From NCBI GenBank assembly GCA_015143295.1, contig CM026573.1, forward strand, positions 6,188,434 to 6,252,433: a stretch of DNA of 64,000 nucleotides, in the 5' to 3' direction. The translations under genes were made by a program, and so were the position numbers. Source of the DNA: Tetracentron sinense. Lineage: Eukaryota; Streptophyta; Magnoliopsida; Trochodendrales; Trochodendraceae. Shown here one piece after another: positions 1-12,500 of this stretch. Numbering within the stretch: position 1 is the first letter of the stretch; every line of letters begins with the position of its first letter. Below the pieces are notes generated by a model. It worked only from the letters and a program-made list of their open reading frames with translations. It ran no database searches and was not told the DNA's origin.

Positions 1-597
1 TATTATCGACTGATCTCATAACAACCCAACATCCAAAAACAACCATACAAACAAGTACTTCGAATTTCAAATCAACAAGCTAAATCCTAAATATAACCGG
101 AGACAAGAATCATTCAATTATCCAAGATCCCAATACCAAAAAAAAAAAAAAAAAACAGATCCGAAGATCTGATAAAGTGACTAGAAATAGATCCAACCAA
201 CAAAAATACATAATATAATCGTGATCAATCTGGTCTGTTTGATCACATGCAATGAACTTGGATCAAAAAATTTCAAATTAAAACCAACAACGACAAATAA
301 AGTGAACAAAGATAGAAGATTGGTTGCTAAAATTGCGACAATCATACAAATTAAGTCACCATTAACAATGAGTGTCGCTAAAATCTTCGCTAAAACTATG
401 AAACGAAAGAAGATTTCGATTCTAAAAACAGAGATTCAGATTAGTTGCAGATATTATTAGTGTTCTTTAGAAAATCACCAATAAAAGGACCCACAATTAA
501 ATTATTTTATAAAAAAACTGATTAAAACCTAGATTTCAGATCTAGGTTGTGGTGGTGGGAGATTGAAGAGTGTAAAAAATTAGAGATTTGTACTTAC

Positions 598-860
598 AAA
601 TCGTTCTTGGTGTGGCGGTTTTGGATTCAGAGTGATGGAGATGAAGAACAAGAGTCTGAGTCAAGAGTCGAGAACACACAATGGAAATAACTTCTCTCTG
701 TATTTGAGAGAAATGTTTTCCTTCTATATTAGAGAAAATATTTACTCAAGAAAAAAGTTTTCCGACAGAAAATAGATTTTCCAAACTACCAAACACTTTT
801 GTTTTCCTCTAGAAATATTTTCTTTCACCTATTTTCCTGACAAACAAATAGAATTTTAAA
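598..860 (-). other. Possible 5'UTR exon of a gene running off the left edge, beside a MITE-like patch
   Basis: On the minus strand, roughly 760 down to 598 is CT-rich leader-like sequence ending in a good donor (GATTT then GTAAGT at 597-592). This would fit a noncoding first exon whose coding part lies left of the window. No coding frame of quality is present in 1-597, which looks like intron with an A-run at 139-156. The stretch 700-860 also has the look of a foldback MITE (GTTTGGTAGTTTGG on the minus strand). Weak call. Confidence 0.25.
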
Positions 861-2880
861 GAAAAAAATAGCTCATGTCTCCTTATTACAAAACCTCTAT
901 TTTAAAAAGATTTAGAAATCTAATTAAACTTTAACTTAACAATCTAAAGTCCAACTAAGATTAATTTTCAAATAAGCTTAAGCTCTTATTTTAAGTTTAT
1001 TTTATCAAACGCCTGTAATTTTTATGATCATGGTATGTGAAATGTGATTCTTCCTCCTGATGTTACACACATACGCGTGTATATACAAGATCTTAAGTTA
1101 TAAACTTTTTTTTTTTTTTTTATAGAAAAGTGATTTTTTTTTTTTTAATGATGGATAGAAAAATGAATCTATTAAATAGATTTAGCAAGATAGATTTTAT
1201 GAAAAGTAAATCAATCTAATCTAATCACACCTAAGCAAATCTAATCTACCCATGATTGATGCTAATCTAATATTGTGATGACATGAATAATTTTGAGGAT
1301 AATGCATGCCCTCTACCCCATATATATGGCCCTGTTACTCAATGATCTCGATCTTTTGATCCCCATAGAGCAGAGCGATGGAGGTGGACCATTTGATCCC
1401 AGTCAATGAATTCTTTGGGGAGTATCATCTTCAATATACTCCAAGTGCATCTTACATTTTCTCTTATAACATAAAGTTTCACTTGAATGGAGTATGGAGA
1501 GAGTACACTCTGTCATTATTTTAGAGAGAGAGAGAGAGAGAGAGAGGTTCACGTGAGAGCGATAGTACTGCCTTGCTGCTTGACAAGGACTCTTGACTTC
1601 TTACAGTTCATTTCTTATTCTGTTTCTCTTCCCTCAGTATCTCAGTCAGACCAACTGAAGTACTATATAATGTAAAAAGAAAAAACAGTTTAAATGTAAA
1701 GAGGAGCTCTGCTTCACCACGTTGTGGTGAGCTCCCTTTTTTACACAATCCAGTGGTAAATGTGTAATTATGGTGTGTTGCAAAATTACCCAAATCTCTA
1801 TCAATAATTACAAACATGCCACTTAGCGTAATAAAGGAAGCTCCGCTTCAACACCATGAAGCTGAGCTCTGGCTCAAAACTAATCTAAAAAAAAAAAAAC
1901 TAACATTTACGTACAAAAGCTAAAAAATATCTTTTTTTCTCTGGTTCAATGAGTTAGTTCTTGAGATAGAAAACAAGTACATGTAAGAGAGAAAACATAT
2001 CAATTTCGCAGCAATCTTTATTGAAGAATGTTAAGCATCATAATCTTTATTCTCAATCTTTTCAGATGATAAAACAATTGAATTATTGTGGGGTCCACAA
2101 GTGGGCTAAACAAAGCCAGTTGTTTTAGAAGAGTGCTAGCTAGCCCAATCTCACAAATCAATTTTTTCTCGAAGTCTCACAGTAGTAAGAACACCTAGCA
2201 GTGCCTGCCACTCCTTCAACAGTTTTTTTTTAAACAAACAAACAATCAGAGAAAGTTAGGTTTGCATCAGTTCTCAAGGTAATAGGAGGTGTAGCGACAC
2301 TTGCCTCTACCACCGTGAGACTATAGAAGTTTAGACTCTGTCTAGGATTTCTCGCTGTTTTATTATCTAAAAAGAGTTGCGTATTGAGAGTAGTGATTGT
2401 GAGAGTATGCTTAGCATTCATTATCTTTATTTTATGGGTTCAACCTAGCCCATAGCTCGATTGGTTGGCACTTGTATCTTTCTTCTTCTTCTTTTTTAAA
2501 GCAATGTAACCTAGTCTTCTTTTTAAAAGACCTAGTCTTCTTCTTTTTAAAAGCAATGTAACCTAGTTTACCTACCCAGGAATGAGAAGAATAAGAGGAA
2601 GCATCTCTTTGTCCTTCTGTTCTTGTTGGCTTCTTATTTATGGCTGTCACGTGGATCAGTGCCAAGTCAGACGTTTAGATTTAATCATCTAATCTAACCA
2701 AATGTCACGTTGACCACATGGATCATTCACATTAATATTTGGTGAAACTAGATCATCATACTTTTAAGTTTGTTTGTCAGAAAGTTGTTGAGTACATGTG
2801 TGTTCTCCATCTCTTATCTGTGTAGCACTATTTACTGGCCAGACTAATGGTCAAAGAGTCCAGATGAAAATTTTCTGATC
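861..2880. other. Intergenic, no gene seen
   Basis: AT-rich DNA without a supported coding frame. It holds a (GA)n microsatellite at about 1523-1546 and homopolymer T tracts near 1110-1145. A near repeat of a TCTTCTTTTTAAAAG phrase occurs around 2488-2550. The open frames here are short and show no family signature. Confidence 0.6.
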
Positions 2881-2881
2881 T

Positions 2882-3772
2882 CGATAGGTAATGGAGTAGG
2901 ATAATAAAGTGTAATGAGATCAAAGTGATTTGAATTTGAATTAATTAGATTATATAATATTAGATTTGATTTGATTGAGGATTTCTTCTATAATAATAGA
3001 AACATTGAGTTATGTATTTAAATCTTCTATAGGTCAATATAAACCATTAAAGTTTATCAATAATTTTCAATTTTTATATGGTATTAGAGTCATCGATCAT
3101 TGAGTGACATGTTAATTCTTGTTTTTATCTCTCAGGCAGATGGTGCAGCCACTACCTGCCAGGTGTAAAACTTTTGATTTTTTTAAAATAAAATCTTATC
3201 ATCCTCCTTTATACCTCTATAGCGTTCTCATACTCATCTCTCATGATCTTTTTTGTTTTTTTTTCATTTATTGAAAACCTCTTCAACTTAAAATTTTCTT
3301 CACATTATCAGGTTATACTTCATGTGCTTTTGAAAGAAGATCATTACACTCTAATCTAGTGGGCCACCGACTCCGACAGACTCATAAAAATAAATGAGAT
3401 GTGACATAAATGGACTTCACAGGCTGATGGTGACCACCAACTATAGTGATTGAATGTTATAGTTATTTATCAACAAATCTCAAATATTAAAGATGATTAA
3501 GAACTTACATTTGTAACCAATTAATTGCATGCCCCTTATCCAAATGACCATGAAATTACGTAAGAGTGTTAGAGAATGGAATAGGATAATAAAGTGTGAT
3601 GAGATTAACTGTATCTAATCACAAAGTGATTTGAATTTGAATGAATTAGATTGGTAATATTAGATTTAATTGAGGTTTCATTCTATAATAGGAACACAAA
3701 GTTATCTATTTAAACCTTCTTTAGGTCCATGTAAATCATTAAAGTCTATCGATAATATTCAGTTTCTATACA
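2882..3772 (+). mobile_element. Small LTR element relic (TRIM-type, Copia-like primer site)
   Basis: Two direct repeats, about 2882-3078 and 3567-3772, flank a 0.5-kb interior with no coding frame. The second copy begins TGTTAGAGAATGG and ends TATACA, the TG...CA form of LTRs. Directly after the first copy, at 3079, lies TGGTATTAGAG, close to the TGGTATCAGAG primer-binding site (initiator Met-tRNA) of plant LTR elements. Short LTRs, a primer site and no genes fit a terminal-repeat retrotransposon in miniature. The repeats have clearly diverged, so it is old and broken. No clean 5-bp target duplication was found. Confidence 0.6.
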
Positions 3773-4480
3773 TCTCCCTGTGGGTCATGGGCGAGCAAGG
3801 CCTCACTTCTTCATTACCATCAACTTGGTGCTAGGGGCCTGATGGCAGATATGGATTCTACGTTGGAGGTGTCTTCATTAAGCACATATGTTCCCTACTG
3901 GATGAACGTTCTATAGGTGTATGGTCGCCTTGTAGATGACACTCTCATTGCTAACATCCTTTTGGGGAATGGTATATATGTAATCTTGGGAGTGGTATAT
4001 ATATGTAATCTTGTAATTTTGAGGGTATGAAAGAGAGTGTTTGTTAAAGAATGAGATTCATGGCGTCTCAAGTCTTATGAGCCTTGGTATTTTATTTAAC
4101 TTATGAAGTACCTTAATAATTAACTTGTTTTGGATATACCAAATCTATGAGAATTCTTTTAAGAAACTTTAAACCTCACTCATTTTTTAACACTTGAAAA
4201 TCTGAGATAAAATCCATTTGACTCTCTCAAATTCCCGAATCTCCCTAAAGTTAGCTTAGTAGATTCTATTTATTCTTCATATCTCATGCTTTATCATTAT
4301 TTTCCTTCTTCCTTTTATTTGTTATTTGTTCAAATAATCAGAACAGCTTGGATATCAAGTTTGGGCTGATTCTAAGTTATAAGAGTACAAATCTTCCTTA
4401 GTGCACAAATATGTACGTACCAACTCAGCTTCCAGATCATTCTCGAGATCATTTTATTGATAGAGTTCAACACCTTCAAC
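3773..4480. other. Intergenic, no gene seen
   Basis: No supported coding region or recognisable repeat end. A short near-duplication (GGGAATGGTATATATGTAATC-like phrase) occurs around 3964-4015. Confidence 0.5.
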
Positions 4481-4484
4481 CCGT

Positions 4485-4962
4485 ATAGTTATAGGTGTAA
4501 AAACCAAGGATGAACCCTAGGGGTGGGTGAATCTTAATCATAATTAAGGGGTGTCAAAAGGGACATGGTCACCTCAAGGGCATGATCGGATTTGCCAAAT
4601 CCGGTTAAAACCGACCCTTTCCTTTCCTAAAGGATGTCTCTCTGAGCCTTGTTGACAAGGTCCAACCACATTCATTGCTTTAGGGTGTTCTTGTGCAAAC
4701 GTTCTAGAGAGGAATGGTAAGCATACTCTTACAAAATCTACTCTCACCCTTTTTAGATATGGGTTCGTATTTGCTCTGAGGGCTCGGGCGTCCACAAACC
4801 ATTGGGCATATGGCGATAAAAAGTGGGGAGATATCCTGGGGGGAGAAATCAAAATTATGGGGAGAAAATGAAATAACTTCTCCCCTCTTTTTAAATCAAA
4901 ATTATGGGGAGAAAATGAAATAACTTCTCCCCTCTTTTTATCGCCAAGTGCCTGAAATCCAA
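4485..4962. repeat. MITE-like element with a perfect 47-bp tandem duplication
   Basis: 4757-4800 carries GGGCTCGGGCGTCCACAAAC, the terminal segment of the palindromic MITE family also seen at 20509-20725 and 63451-63536. The right side (4939-4955) has the mirrored TATCGCCAAGTG. Between them a 47-bp unit occurs twice in direct, identical tandem at 4846-4892 and 4893-4939. Upstream, 4490-4560 carries the ACCCTAGG...TTAATCATAATTAAGG phrase of a dispersed repeat also seen near 31040, 53030 and 63000. Confidence 0.5.
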
Positions 4963-4979
4963 AGTCTTTAGATATTAAA

Positions 4980-5310
4980 GCAAAGGATATATTGTGTCAG
5001 CCTATTTTGTAGGTCCCAACTAATTCATTTGTTTTATTATCAAAAATGATGAAAGTAAACTTTGTGAGACTAGGCTTAATTTTTTTTTCCGTAAAATTAG
5101 AGGTCCCGTCAACTTCCCGCGAAAGTTCGAAGTAGCTACTTCCGCGGGAAGCTACCTGCACTTTCTCGGGAAGCAGATATATCAACTTCCATGAATTTTT
5201 ACTTCCACGGGAAGTTATTTCGAAAGTTGCTAACCAAACACATTTATCTTGGACTTTCCACTTCCTGAAACCCAAAAGTCAGGAGGAAGTCTAACCAAAC
5301 GCCACCTTAG
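4980..5310 (-). mobile_element. MITE-like repeat rich in ACTTCC/GGAAGT
   Basis: The block holds many short direct and inverted copies of CTTCC and GGAAGT. It ends with TCTAACCAAACGCCACC; on the minus strand this reads GGTGGCGTTTGGTTAGA, a common opening phrase of nonautonomous DNA elements in plants. Related GGAAGT-rich sequence is at 16430-16500 and 20240-20310. No coding content. Confidence 0.4.
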
Positions 5311-5833
5311 CATTGCTCAACTTTTTTACTTTTTATATATTAAGAGGACCCTTAAGACTTTCCCTCTATCCTGGGTACCTTGAAATACAGAGGATAGTGA
5401 CAAAGAGGCAGAGATCCCAAGTTCCCCACTTTGAGGGGAAAAGGTGTTTTACTAGCGGTACTCGCAATCAACCCATATTCTCACTATATTAACTAAACAC
5501 TTTTTTTTTTTTTTTTTGGTGAAAAAGTGATTTTATCACTACAGAATGCACAAGCCGTTGGTGGAGGATGAGAGTAGTTTGACCGAAAGTAGGTGTTATG
5601 AGGGAAGAGAAAGAAACACATAACAGTGGGGCTAGGACTCTTTTTTTTCCTTTCTTTTTGGGTTTGACTGTTGAATGCAAGTTTTTTTAGAGCCCCAAAA
5701 GAAAGGTTTCCATTTGCTTAAACCTCATTAATCTTCATGATATGAAAACCCACTAACCTAGATATGAGTGTTTATAATTCAAAAATTATTTAGTAAAATC
5801 AGTATCTCAATTTAAGAAAACAGCCATACGTAC

Positions 5834-5866
<33 letters not shown>

Positions 5867-6005
5867 CTGAAGACTGATGCACTATGCTACAAGTGAATCT
5901 CTACTAACACCCATGGGTAGAAATGGGAAGGACAACCCAATCATGTTGTTATAAAATAGGGACATGGCAAAAGATTCAATTTCCAAGAAAAAAAAAAAAG
6001 AATAG
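5311..6005. other. Downstream flank of the MYB gene; compound microsatellite
   Basis: No gene seen apart from the probable 3'UTR of the adjacent MYB. A compound (TA)n(GA)n microsatellite lies at about 5834-5866. Confidence 0.5.
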
Positions 6006-6920
6006 TTACAAGCCATCCCAAACTAGGTCAAGAGGATACTCATCTAGAAGCTCCATTAAGTTAGGTGAATTCAGATTTAAATTGTCATCAGAAAACCAGA
6101 AAGAAGTGATTTCACAGCACCCACTTGTAGGTTCTTGTGTATTTGTGGCTTCAATGGTGTTCTGAGGCCCTTCATTCAATTTGGGTACAATGCTTCCACC
6201 ATTACTGTCACAAGGAAGCTTAGAGTTCGAATCTATGGGGATCCTCAGAGTCTCCCCTACTTCTCTAGAGTGCTTCAGTGAGGAACCACCAACTTTGCTC
6301 TTTCCCTTTTTTATCCCAAGCTTCTTGCTCAAATAAGTGTTCCAGTGGTTCTTCACTTGGTTGTCCGTTCGTCCCGGTACCCTCCCGGCAATTAGAGACC
6401 ACCTGCAGAGAGAAGATTTGTCAAATTTTTGTTTCATCACCACCACCATCTACTCAGTACTACTACTACTACAACACACACACAAGAAAAAAAAAAGAAA
6501 AAAAAACTGAGATGAGATGAGATGAGTCACTAAATTTTTAAAGAAGAATTATAGGCATGGAGAGAGAAGAACCTGTTTCCTAGGAGATTATGGAGTCTAA
6601 TGATGAGGTCTTCTTCTTCCTCTGAAAAATTGCCTCGTTTCACATTGGGACTTAGATAATTGATCCATCTTAACCTGCAACTCTTCCCACACCTCTTCAA
6701 ACCTACACCACTTCCACAAAATTACCAATTACAATCCATTTTCTCTACATTACAAAAATACCCAAGTGACCATTAATCCTATGAATTCCTTAGGGACCTC
6801 ACCTGTCGTTTTGGCGACGCGATTCCACCGCCCTTTTCCATGAACCCTTATGTAATCCATGAGAATCTTGTCTTCCTCTACTGTCCATAACCCTTTCTTA
6901 TGGTGACTCCCTCCTTCCAT
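6006..6920 (-). CDS. R2R3-MYB transcription factor, subgroup 15-like (WER/GL1 relatives)
   Basis: Three exons: 6920-6803, 6702-6573 and 6402-6006, with introns of 100 and 170 bp, giving 214 residues ending at a TAA. Exon 2 is 130 bp, the canonical plant R2R3-MYB size. R2 (about residues 10-60) opens [18 protein letters not shown]3 (about 63-111) carries the bHLH-contact pattern DL-x2-R-x3-L-x6-L-x3-R within [20 protein letters not shown], so the protein probably acts with bHLH and WD40 partners in the nucleus. The C-terminal [14 protein letters not shown] resembles the short acidic tail motif around the Trp in WEREWOLF and GLABRA1. That family sets epidermal cell fate (root hairs, trichomes); the exact role here is inferred. 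The start was chosen because the R2 repeat begins nine residues later and a TATA-like site lies upstream. Subgroups 5 and 6 share the bHLH motif but lack this tail. Confidence 0.93.
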
Positions 6921-6953
6921 TGCTGTTGCAGATATAGAATTACAGATAAACCA

Positions 6954-7020
6954 ACAGAGAGAGAGAGAGAGAGACGTATATACTTGGATTCTTGTGAAGT
7001 CTTCGTATGTATTTATATAG
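6954..7020 (-). promoter_or_regulatory. MYB leader (GA)n tract and TATA box
   Basis: On the minus strand CTATATAAAT at 7020-7011 sits about 92 bases upstream of the MYB ATG, a good TATA box. It implies transcription starting near 6985. The leader then contains a (TC)n microsatellite at about 6974-6954. Confidence 0.55.
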
Positions 7021-7029
7021 TTATAAAGA

Positions 7030-8960
7030 AGTGTTAGTGGGATTCCCTAGTACTGTTGAAAGTTGAAACTGTGTGTGTGGTTAAATTTCAATATAGCCAT
7101 CAGAAAAGGATAGTTTTGTAGTTTTGTTTGAAGATAGACAGTGCTAATTGATAAGCTGTCCAGTCCCATGCAGCTTAGCTTTGTTTGAGGGATACTCTTA
7201 GTACCCTCCCCAGCAGTTTCATATCATTAAGATCTCGGTCCCCCCAAACTGTACACCTCCTTTACGTTCAACTATCCACCATTATTTTCTGCATAGTTAC
7301 GCGTGCCTATCATCAAACTAGCACGTGAGTAAGGGTCTCTTTCATGGATTCTGGTTACTCCTGTAATTTTATGACAACGTTACATGGTTGTGGTACACCC
7401 ATCTCTGTGCAAGCAATGTATCTAATAATTTAGCCCTGTTGAAGCACTGCAACAATTCCCATTCTTAACTGTGTCTAAATACTCCAAAGAAAAGCAGAAC
7501 AAAGAGAGTGAGTCAAATCCATCTTAGTGGAGTAGTAATTCTGTGTGTGACCATGCAAGCAAATCATCTACCGTTGATCAGGATTGTGCTGTGATTGATC
7601 AACCGTCAAATGGGTGGCTTTGGATTCTCTCTGGCCCGTGCCAGAGAGATGCTCTCGGGCCACCACAAATGAAGCTACAAGTGGAGGGAGAGAGAGAGAG
7701 AGTGGTATGGGCTTGTTGTGGCTAAGATACACGTGATCATAATGGTGGTCAAGGGGTCCAACACACAAAAAACAATGAAGAGAGAGAGAGAGAAAAAAAA
7801 AAAGAGGGTCGGAGTCCGAACCATGAGGGCATAAAAGAAGGGACCCGGATGTTGAATTTGTAAAAGAAATAGTGGAGTCGTGAGGGCAAAGAAACAAAAG
7901 CATTTAATGAGGAGTCAATGGCGTATTTAATGGTGGGGGACAGAAACTGGACGCGTGTGGGGTATTGGAATTGAATGCGGTAATACTTAGATCGTACTCA
8001 ATTAGCGGTGCAAATTGGTCGGGCCGGACTGAGTCGAGTCAATTGAAGCCCAATCCTAAGAGCCCACCCAAGAGCTCATTTCTCAAACTAGGCTCAGACT
8101 GGCCCCATTACGTTCATTAATCGGGCTGCCACAAGCCTGATTGGACACCCTTACTTTTAATAGTCTAATCACTAGTGAGTGTCATTCAAGGTTTCTAATG
8201 ACAAAATTTCACCCATTTCAGAATCCTGTTTTTAAAATATCACATACAATACGTTTTTGAATATTTTATTTGACAAAAAATATTTCAAAATTTCAGATAA
8301 AATAAATAAACTTTTTTTCTTAATAGATGCAAAATTAAGAAACATAATATTTTAGGTTTAAAAAAAAATATAAATTTCAAAAAATTAGAAATAATTATTA
8401 CTTTTCAAAAAAAAAAAAATTAATTATCAAATTACTAAAGCAATATAATACTTTAATTTTTTTTACTAAACCACAACAACTTATTAAATTATTAAATCTA
8501 AACATAATCTTTTTTATTGAATAATTAAAATTATTTTTATAAAAATTAAATAATTATAATTATCAAGTTACCTAATATTTAGGTTTTTTAGTTTAAATAT
8601 AAGTGTTTGTTTTAAGTATCCTAATTCCCAACTCATTGAGTATCCTATTATAGTTGGGGATGAACATCTAATTAACTTTGTAATCTGGTAAAAACATTAT
8701 TTTTATATATTTCAAATAAAATCCTAAAATTCAAAAAAAAAAAAAAAAAAATTGAATATAACATTTGAACTTTCAGTATAAATCAAAAAATATTGAATTT
8801 TTTTGTTAAATTATTATTATTATTTTATAAATAAATACAAAACAACACAACTTTGACAGACTACAATTTCAAAATTCTGATTTTCAAAATTTTGGCCAAA
8901 ATAACATTGCCCAGAAATTAAAAACTATGGTATCATTTTCTAGAAAAGTTCCAATGCAAT
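7030..8960. other. Intergenic, strongly AT-rich, no gene seen
   Basis: 7030-8000 is the probable distal promoter of the MYB and holds a GGCCCGTGCC inverted phrase at 7630-7665 and (GA)n at 7688-7702. 8003-8152 is a short TAGCGGTGC...CACCCTTA foldback relic rich in GGGC/GCCC. 8160-8930 is nearly all A+T with many homopolymers and no coding frame. Confidence 0.5.
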
Positions 8961-9552
8961 AGGCAGCCCATCGCTGTAAAAAGGGTAAAACCCTAACCCT
9001 AATCCATTTTTCAAGTGCAACATCAGCATTCTGTCAGAGCGGGAAAGGGTTTTAGTGTTATGGTTCCACAGAACTATATTAGAATCATGATCAGATCTAC
9101 TGATAGTTTAATTTCATTCCATGTGAGAAAATTAAAAGAAAAACAAAGAGAGAAATCACCCTGAAACGATCATCACTTCCATCTCTAAACTATACTCAAC
9201 CAATCATGCCTAGCCTCAGTTATAAACATTGGATAAAAAAAATTAGTTACATTGTCCGTTGCTCACGCTGTCAATAAATATCCATTAAAACTGCAAATGA
9301 AAAGGAATGAAAATATGGCATAACAAAAATTCAGTAATCCGATTCGAACCTTCAACTAAAGTGATGTAAATTCCCACCTGTTGCCAAGAAAGAAAATCCA
9401 AGGGTAATGTATCAAAGAAACCAAACAAACTTAATACATATATATGAGGCTGTTTAAAATTTTGTTAATTCAGTTCCTTGGAAATGTTTCTGTTTCTAGA
9501 TGTAGAAGATAGCTAAGAGATGGTGATAAATGGCTTCTAACTAACCTCTTGA

Positions 9553-12500
9553 TCACTGAATTCTCTGAAGTAGTTTCTCCACCATAATTCTTTGCTGTAC
9601 GCCACTTAAAGACTCTGAGCTCATGATTGCATTTCCAACAAGGATGACTGTGGATGGAGAGGCAGCATTCACCTTCAATTCAAAAAAGTGGGGAAGAAAA
9701 GGGAAATGGAAATTAGTATTACTAGATAGGAAAACTGGGATTTAATTAGCAAACCCCAAGGTTAGAACAGAAAATCTTCCAACTGAGCTGAGATCAGCCC
9801 TGAAAAGGAGTATAAAGTGATTAAGCAAGAAAGAAAGATTAGAGGTGAAAAGAAAATGAGGAAATATGATTACACTAATAAACCATGGAAGAATACTAGC
9901 TTATCATGTTATCACTATTAACACCAATTGTCTACCATACGACTGCAGTGTTTTGACGCACTATTATATTGCTTTATGGAGAAAGAATAAAGGATGCACC
10001 ATAAAATGGATCAATGAATCCAACATCATCCACTCGATGATGCTCAGAGTCACTAAGGACAGCGACCTGAACCAGTGAATCCCACCTAAATTCTCCACAT
10101 AAAGGAAAGGTTTTCTAAAAGTAAATGAAGAAGTGCCTAAAACCATACCCAAACACGGCCATTCAACCCGACGGCTATCTCAAAAGATAGCTTCTTCCCA
10201 AGAGCCTCAAGGACCGGACATGTTGGAGAGCTTAGCAGCCTAATGATGCCAAAATGCAAATGATACATTCGTCAAAATCATTTGAAGAAAAGAAAAAACA
10301 ATGGGAATCCAGCTTCACTTTGTTTAGTAATTTTAACAGTGCAGTGAAATGAGTGCTTCAATGTAAAAAATAAAAATAAAAAAATCTCACATTCGTGATA
10401 GGCCGGTTGATGATTCAAACATGTACCCTTCTTTTAAGGGGCCAAACTCCGCCGCTTTCCCACTGGCTATTAAATCAGTAAAGCAAGAGATGGTCTTTAG
10501 AAATGATTGCTCAATGCAACAATACTAATGTATGACTAATAGCAAAGCAGGCCAAATAAGTAGTCTACCATCAGTGCATGTCAACTCAGGATTCACGCCG
10601 TCGTTTGCTTTGACCACCCGGACATAGAGCAATGTACCAGTCTGTAGCAAAATAGATAAGCAAATTAGGATACCACCAAAACAATAAAATGCACACCGAA
10701 GAACTACAGTTACGGGGGTACATTAACAGGAAACTCTTCATAATTAAATGTGGAAATATGTTTTCAAAGGAAGCATGAAAATAACTATACTGCAAATGAG
10801 AATCATGAGATACAACTTCGCATGCAACAGAAGATAACAAGGTCCTCCGATAACCACTCATGGCTAATATAGTATTTCTAAAACTACTTATTGCTTAATA
10901 GACAACTAGTTTTTAAACATTTTCTATTTCTAAAGTAACACCAAATAGAAACCAGAATGCTAAGTAAAAAAGTGTCCAAAATGGTCCTAAGTTTATGTAT
11001 TGAATGCAACCAATACCAAGTTGAAGTCACCAATGGTAAAATTAAGACCGACCAGTCAAGTTGTCCTTTCAGTGATACTTAGGTCAGAAGCTTTGGCAAT
11101 AAACCATGGATCCTTTTTCCTCATTTTATTTAGGACGAACACAACAGATTATCTCAAGAAGAATACAGCAAATAGGTGTAGCGAGGAGGGAGTCATTTTC
11201 TGAGCGGTTTCTTTGTAAGAGCACATAATAATTTTTTCTCTTTTTATGTCATTTTCTTTCGAGCCCCGGCTGACAGTGTTACGCTCGGTCTCTTTTTCTC
11301 TTTATCATATCCTTGTATATTCCCATTTATTCTGTTGTTAGCGACAAAAAAAGGACACTAAAAAAAGGTAATTTAGTTGAGGTTGACGAATGAGGTGGGA
11401 TGTCCCTTCCTTTCGTTGATTTGTTCCTTCATGTGAAGATTTTTCTCTGTTTTTTCCCAGCCAGTAAGAGAAATTATATTTAAAAAGAAAAAAGCATACA
11501 AGGCTGGGTCATGGATCTGTAAACCGATAGTACATAAGAAAAAAACAAACCCCTCTACCTATTTACACGAATAGCCAACATCTCCACAGCACAAGGACAG
11601 ACTAATCGAACTCCAAGCAATGATCTACTTGGTGATGTACTTTCATGCTTTCTCTAGGATGCATTCAATTTCCAAACACCCTCCTCTTGCTTTCTGTCCA
11701 AATGCTCCAACAAATGGCTCCACGAATAAAGCTTCATAACACACCCTTTATTGGAGAATGTCGATGAAGCCTCAGGAAAGACACATGAGATGAGACCCCA
11801 TAGAGAGATAAGAATTGGTCTCAGATCAATATACGTGTTTTGATAAAAACGGCCTGACTAAGAATTGACCCTTGCTATCCCTAGACCATAGCCTGTCATC
11901 CCTAAATGAAACATTTGGTTTAACCGTGTTGAGGCGAATCATGAGCCACAAGAAGTCCCCCACCTCCCAATCATTTAACCTCCTACGAAACCCTGGATAC
12001 CAAACCACTGAGCTACCCATACACTCCAAGGAAGAAGCTATTTTGTTTTTCTTATCTACTGCCATCGAGTACAAAATACGAAAATCCTCTTTGAAGGTTG
12101 ACAGCGTACACACCAAATAGCATCTCAAAGCCTCATCACTCTACCAATGGTGAACGTAATATGGATACCAAAATCTCCTTTAGCATTCAAAATAGCTTTC
12201 AACATCCATGTAAAATAACTAGTAAAGGTTTTACAATGCAAACATGGAACATAACATTGAGATGAGACAAACCTGCCCCTCTAGTTCAGATGGCAAGGAG
12301 TGTCCTTATTGGAGGGAGGTCCTGGGATCAAGTCCCAGGTTGGGAAACTCCAAATAGATTGGTAGTTTCCCTCGATGATGTGCCTAGCAAGAGGCCCTCC
12401 CACCATTTACTAACCCTAAAAGCTAATAGTAAATAAATGATGCCTTGTAACAAAAAACATATTGAGCTGAAGAATCTACAGGTTAGTGCACAGGGTTTGT

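Noticed and set aside
2432-2665. TAGCTCGATTGGTTGGCAC near 2450 as a tRNA or SINE A box
   Set aside because: No B box at the expected distance and no cloverleaf.
4574-4852. 92-residue minus-strand open frame
   Set aside because: Overlaps a MITE end and its repeats; no protein signature.
7568-7903. 111-residue minus-strand open frame
   Set aside because: Leu/Ser/His-rich low-complexity reading of GA-rich DNA, no family motif, no splice context.
9330-9365. GGTTCGAATCG on the minus strand as a possible tRNA T-loop
   Set aside because: No acceptor stem, D-arm or anticodon arm at the right spacing.
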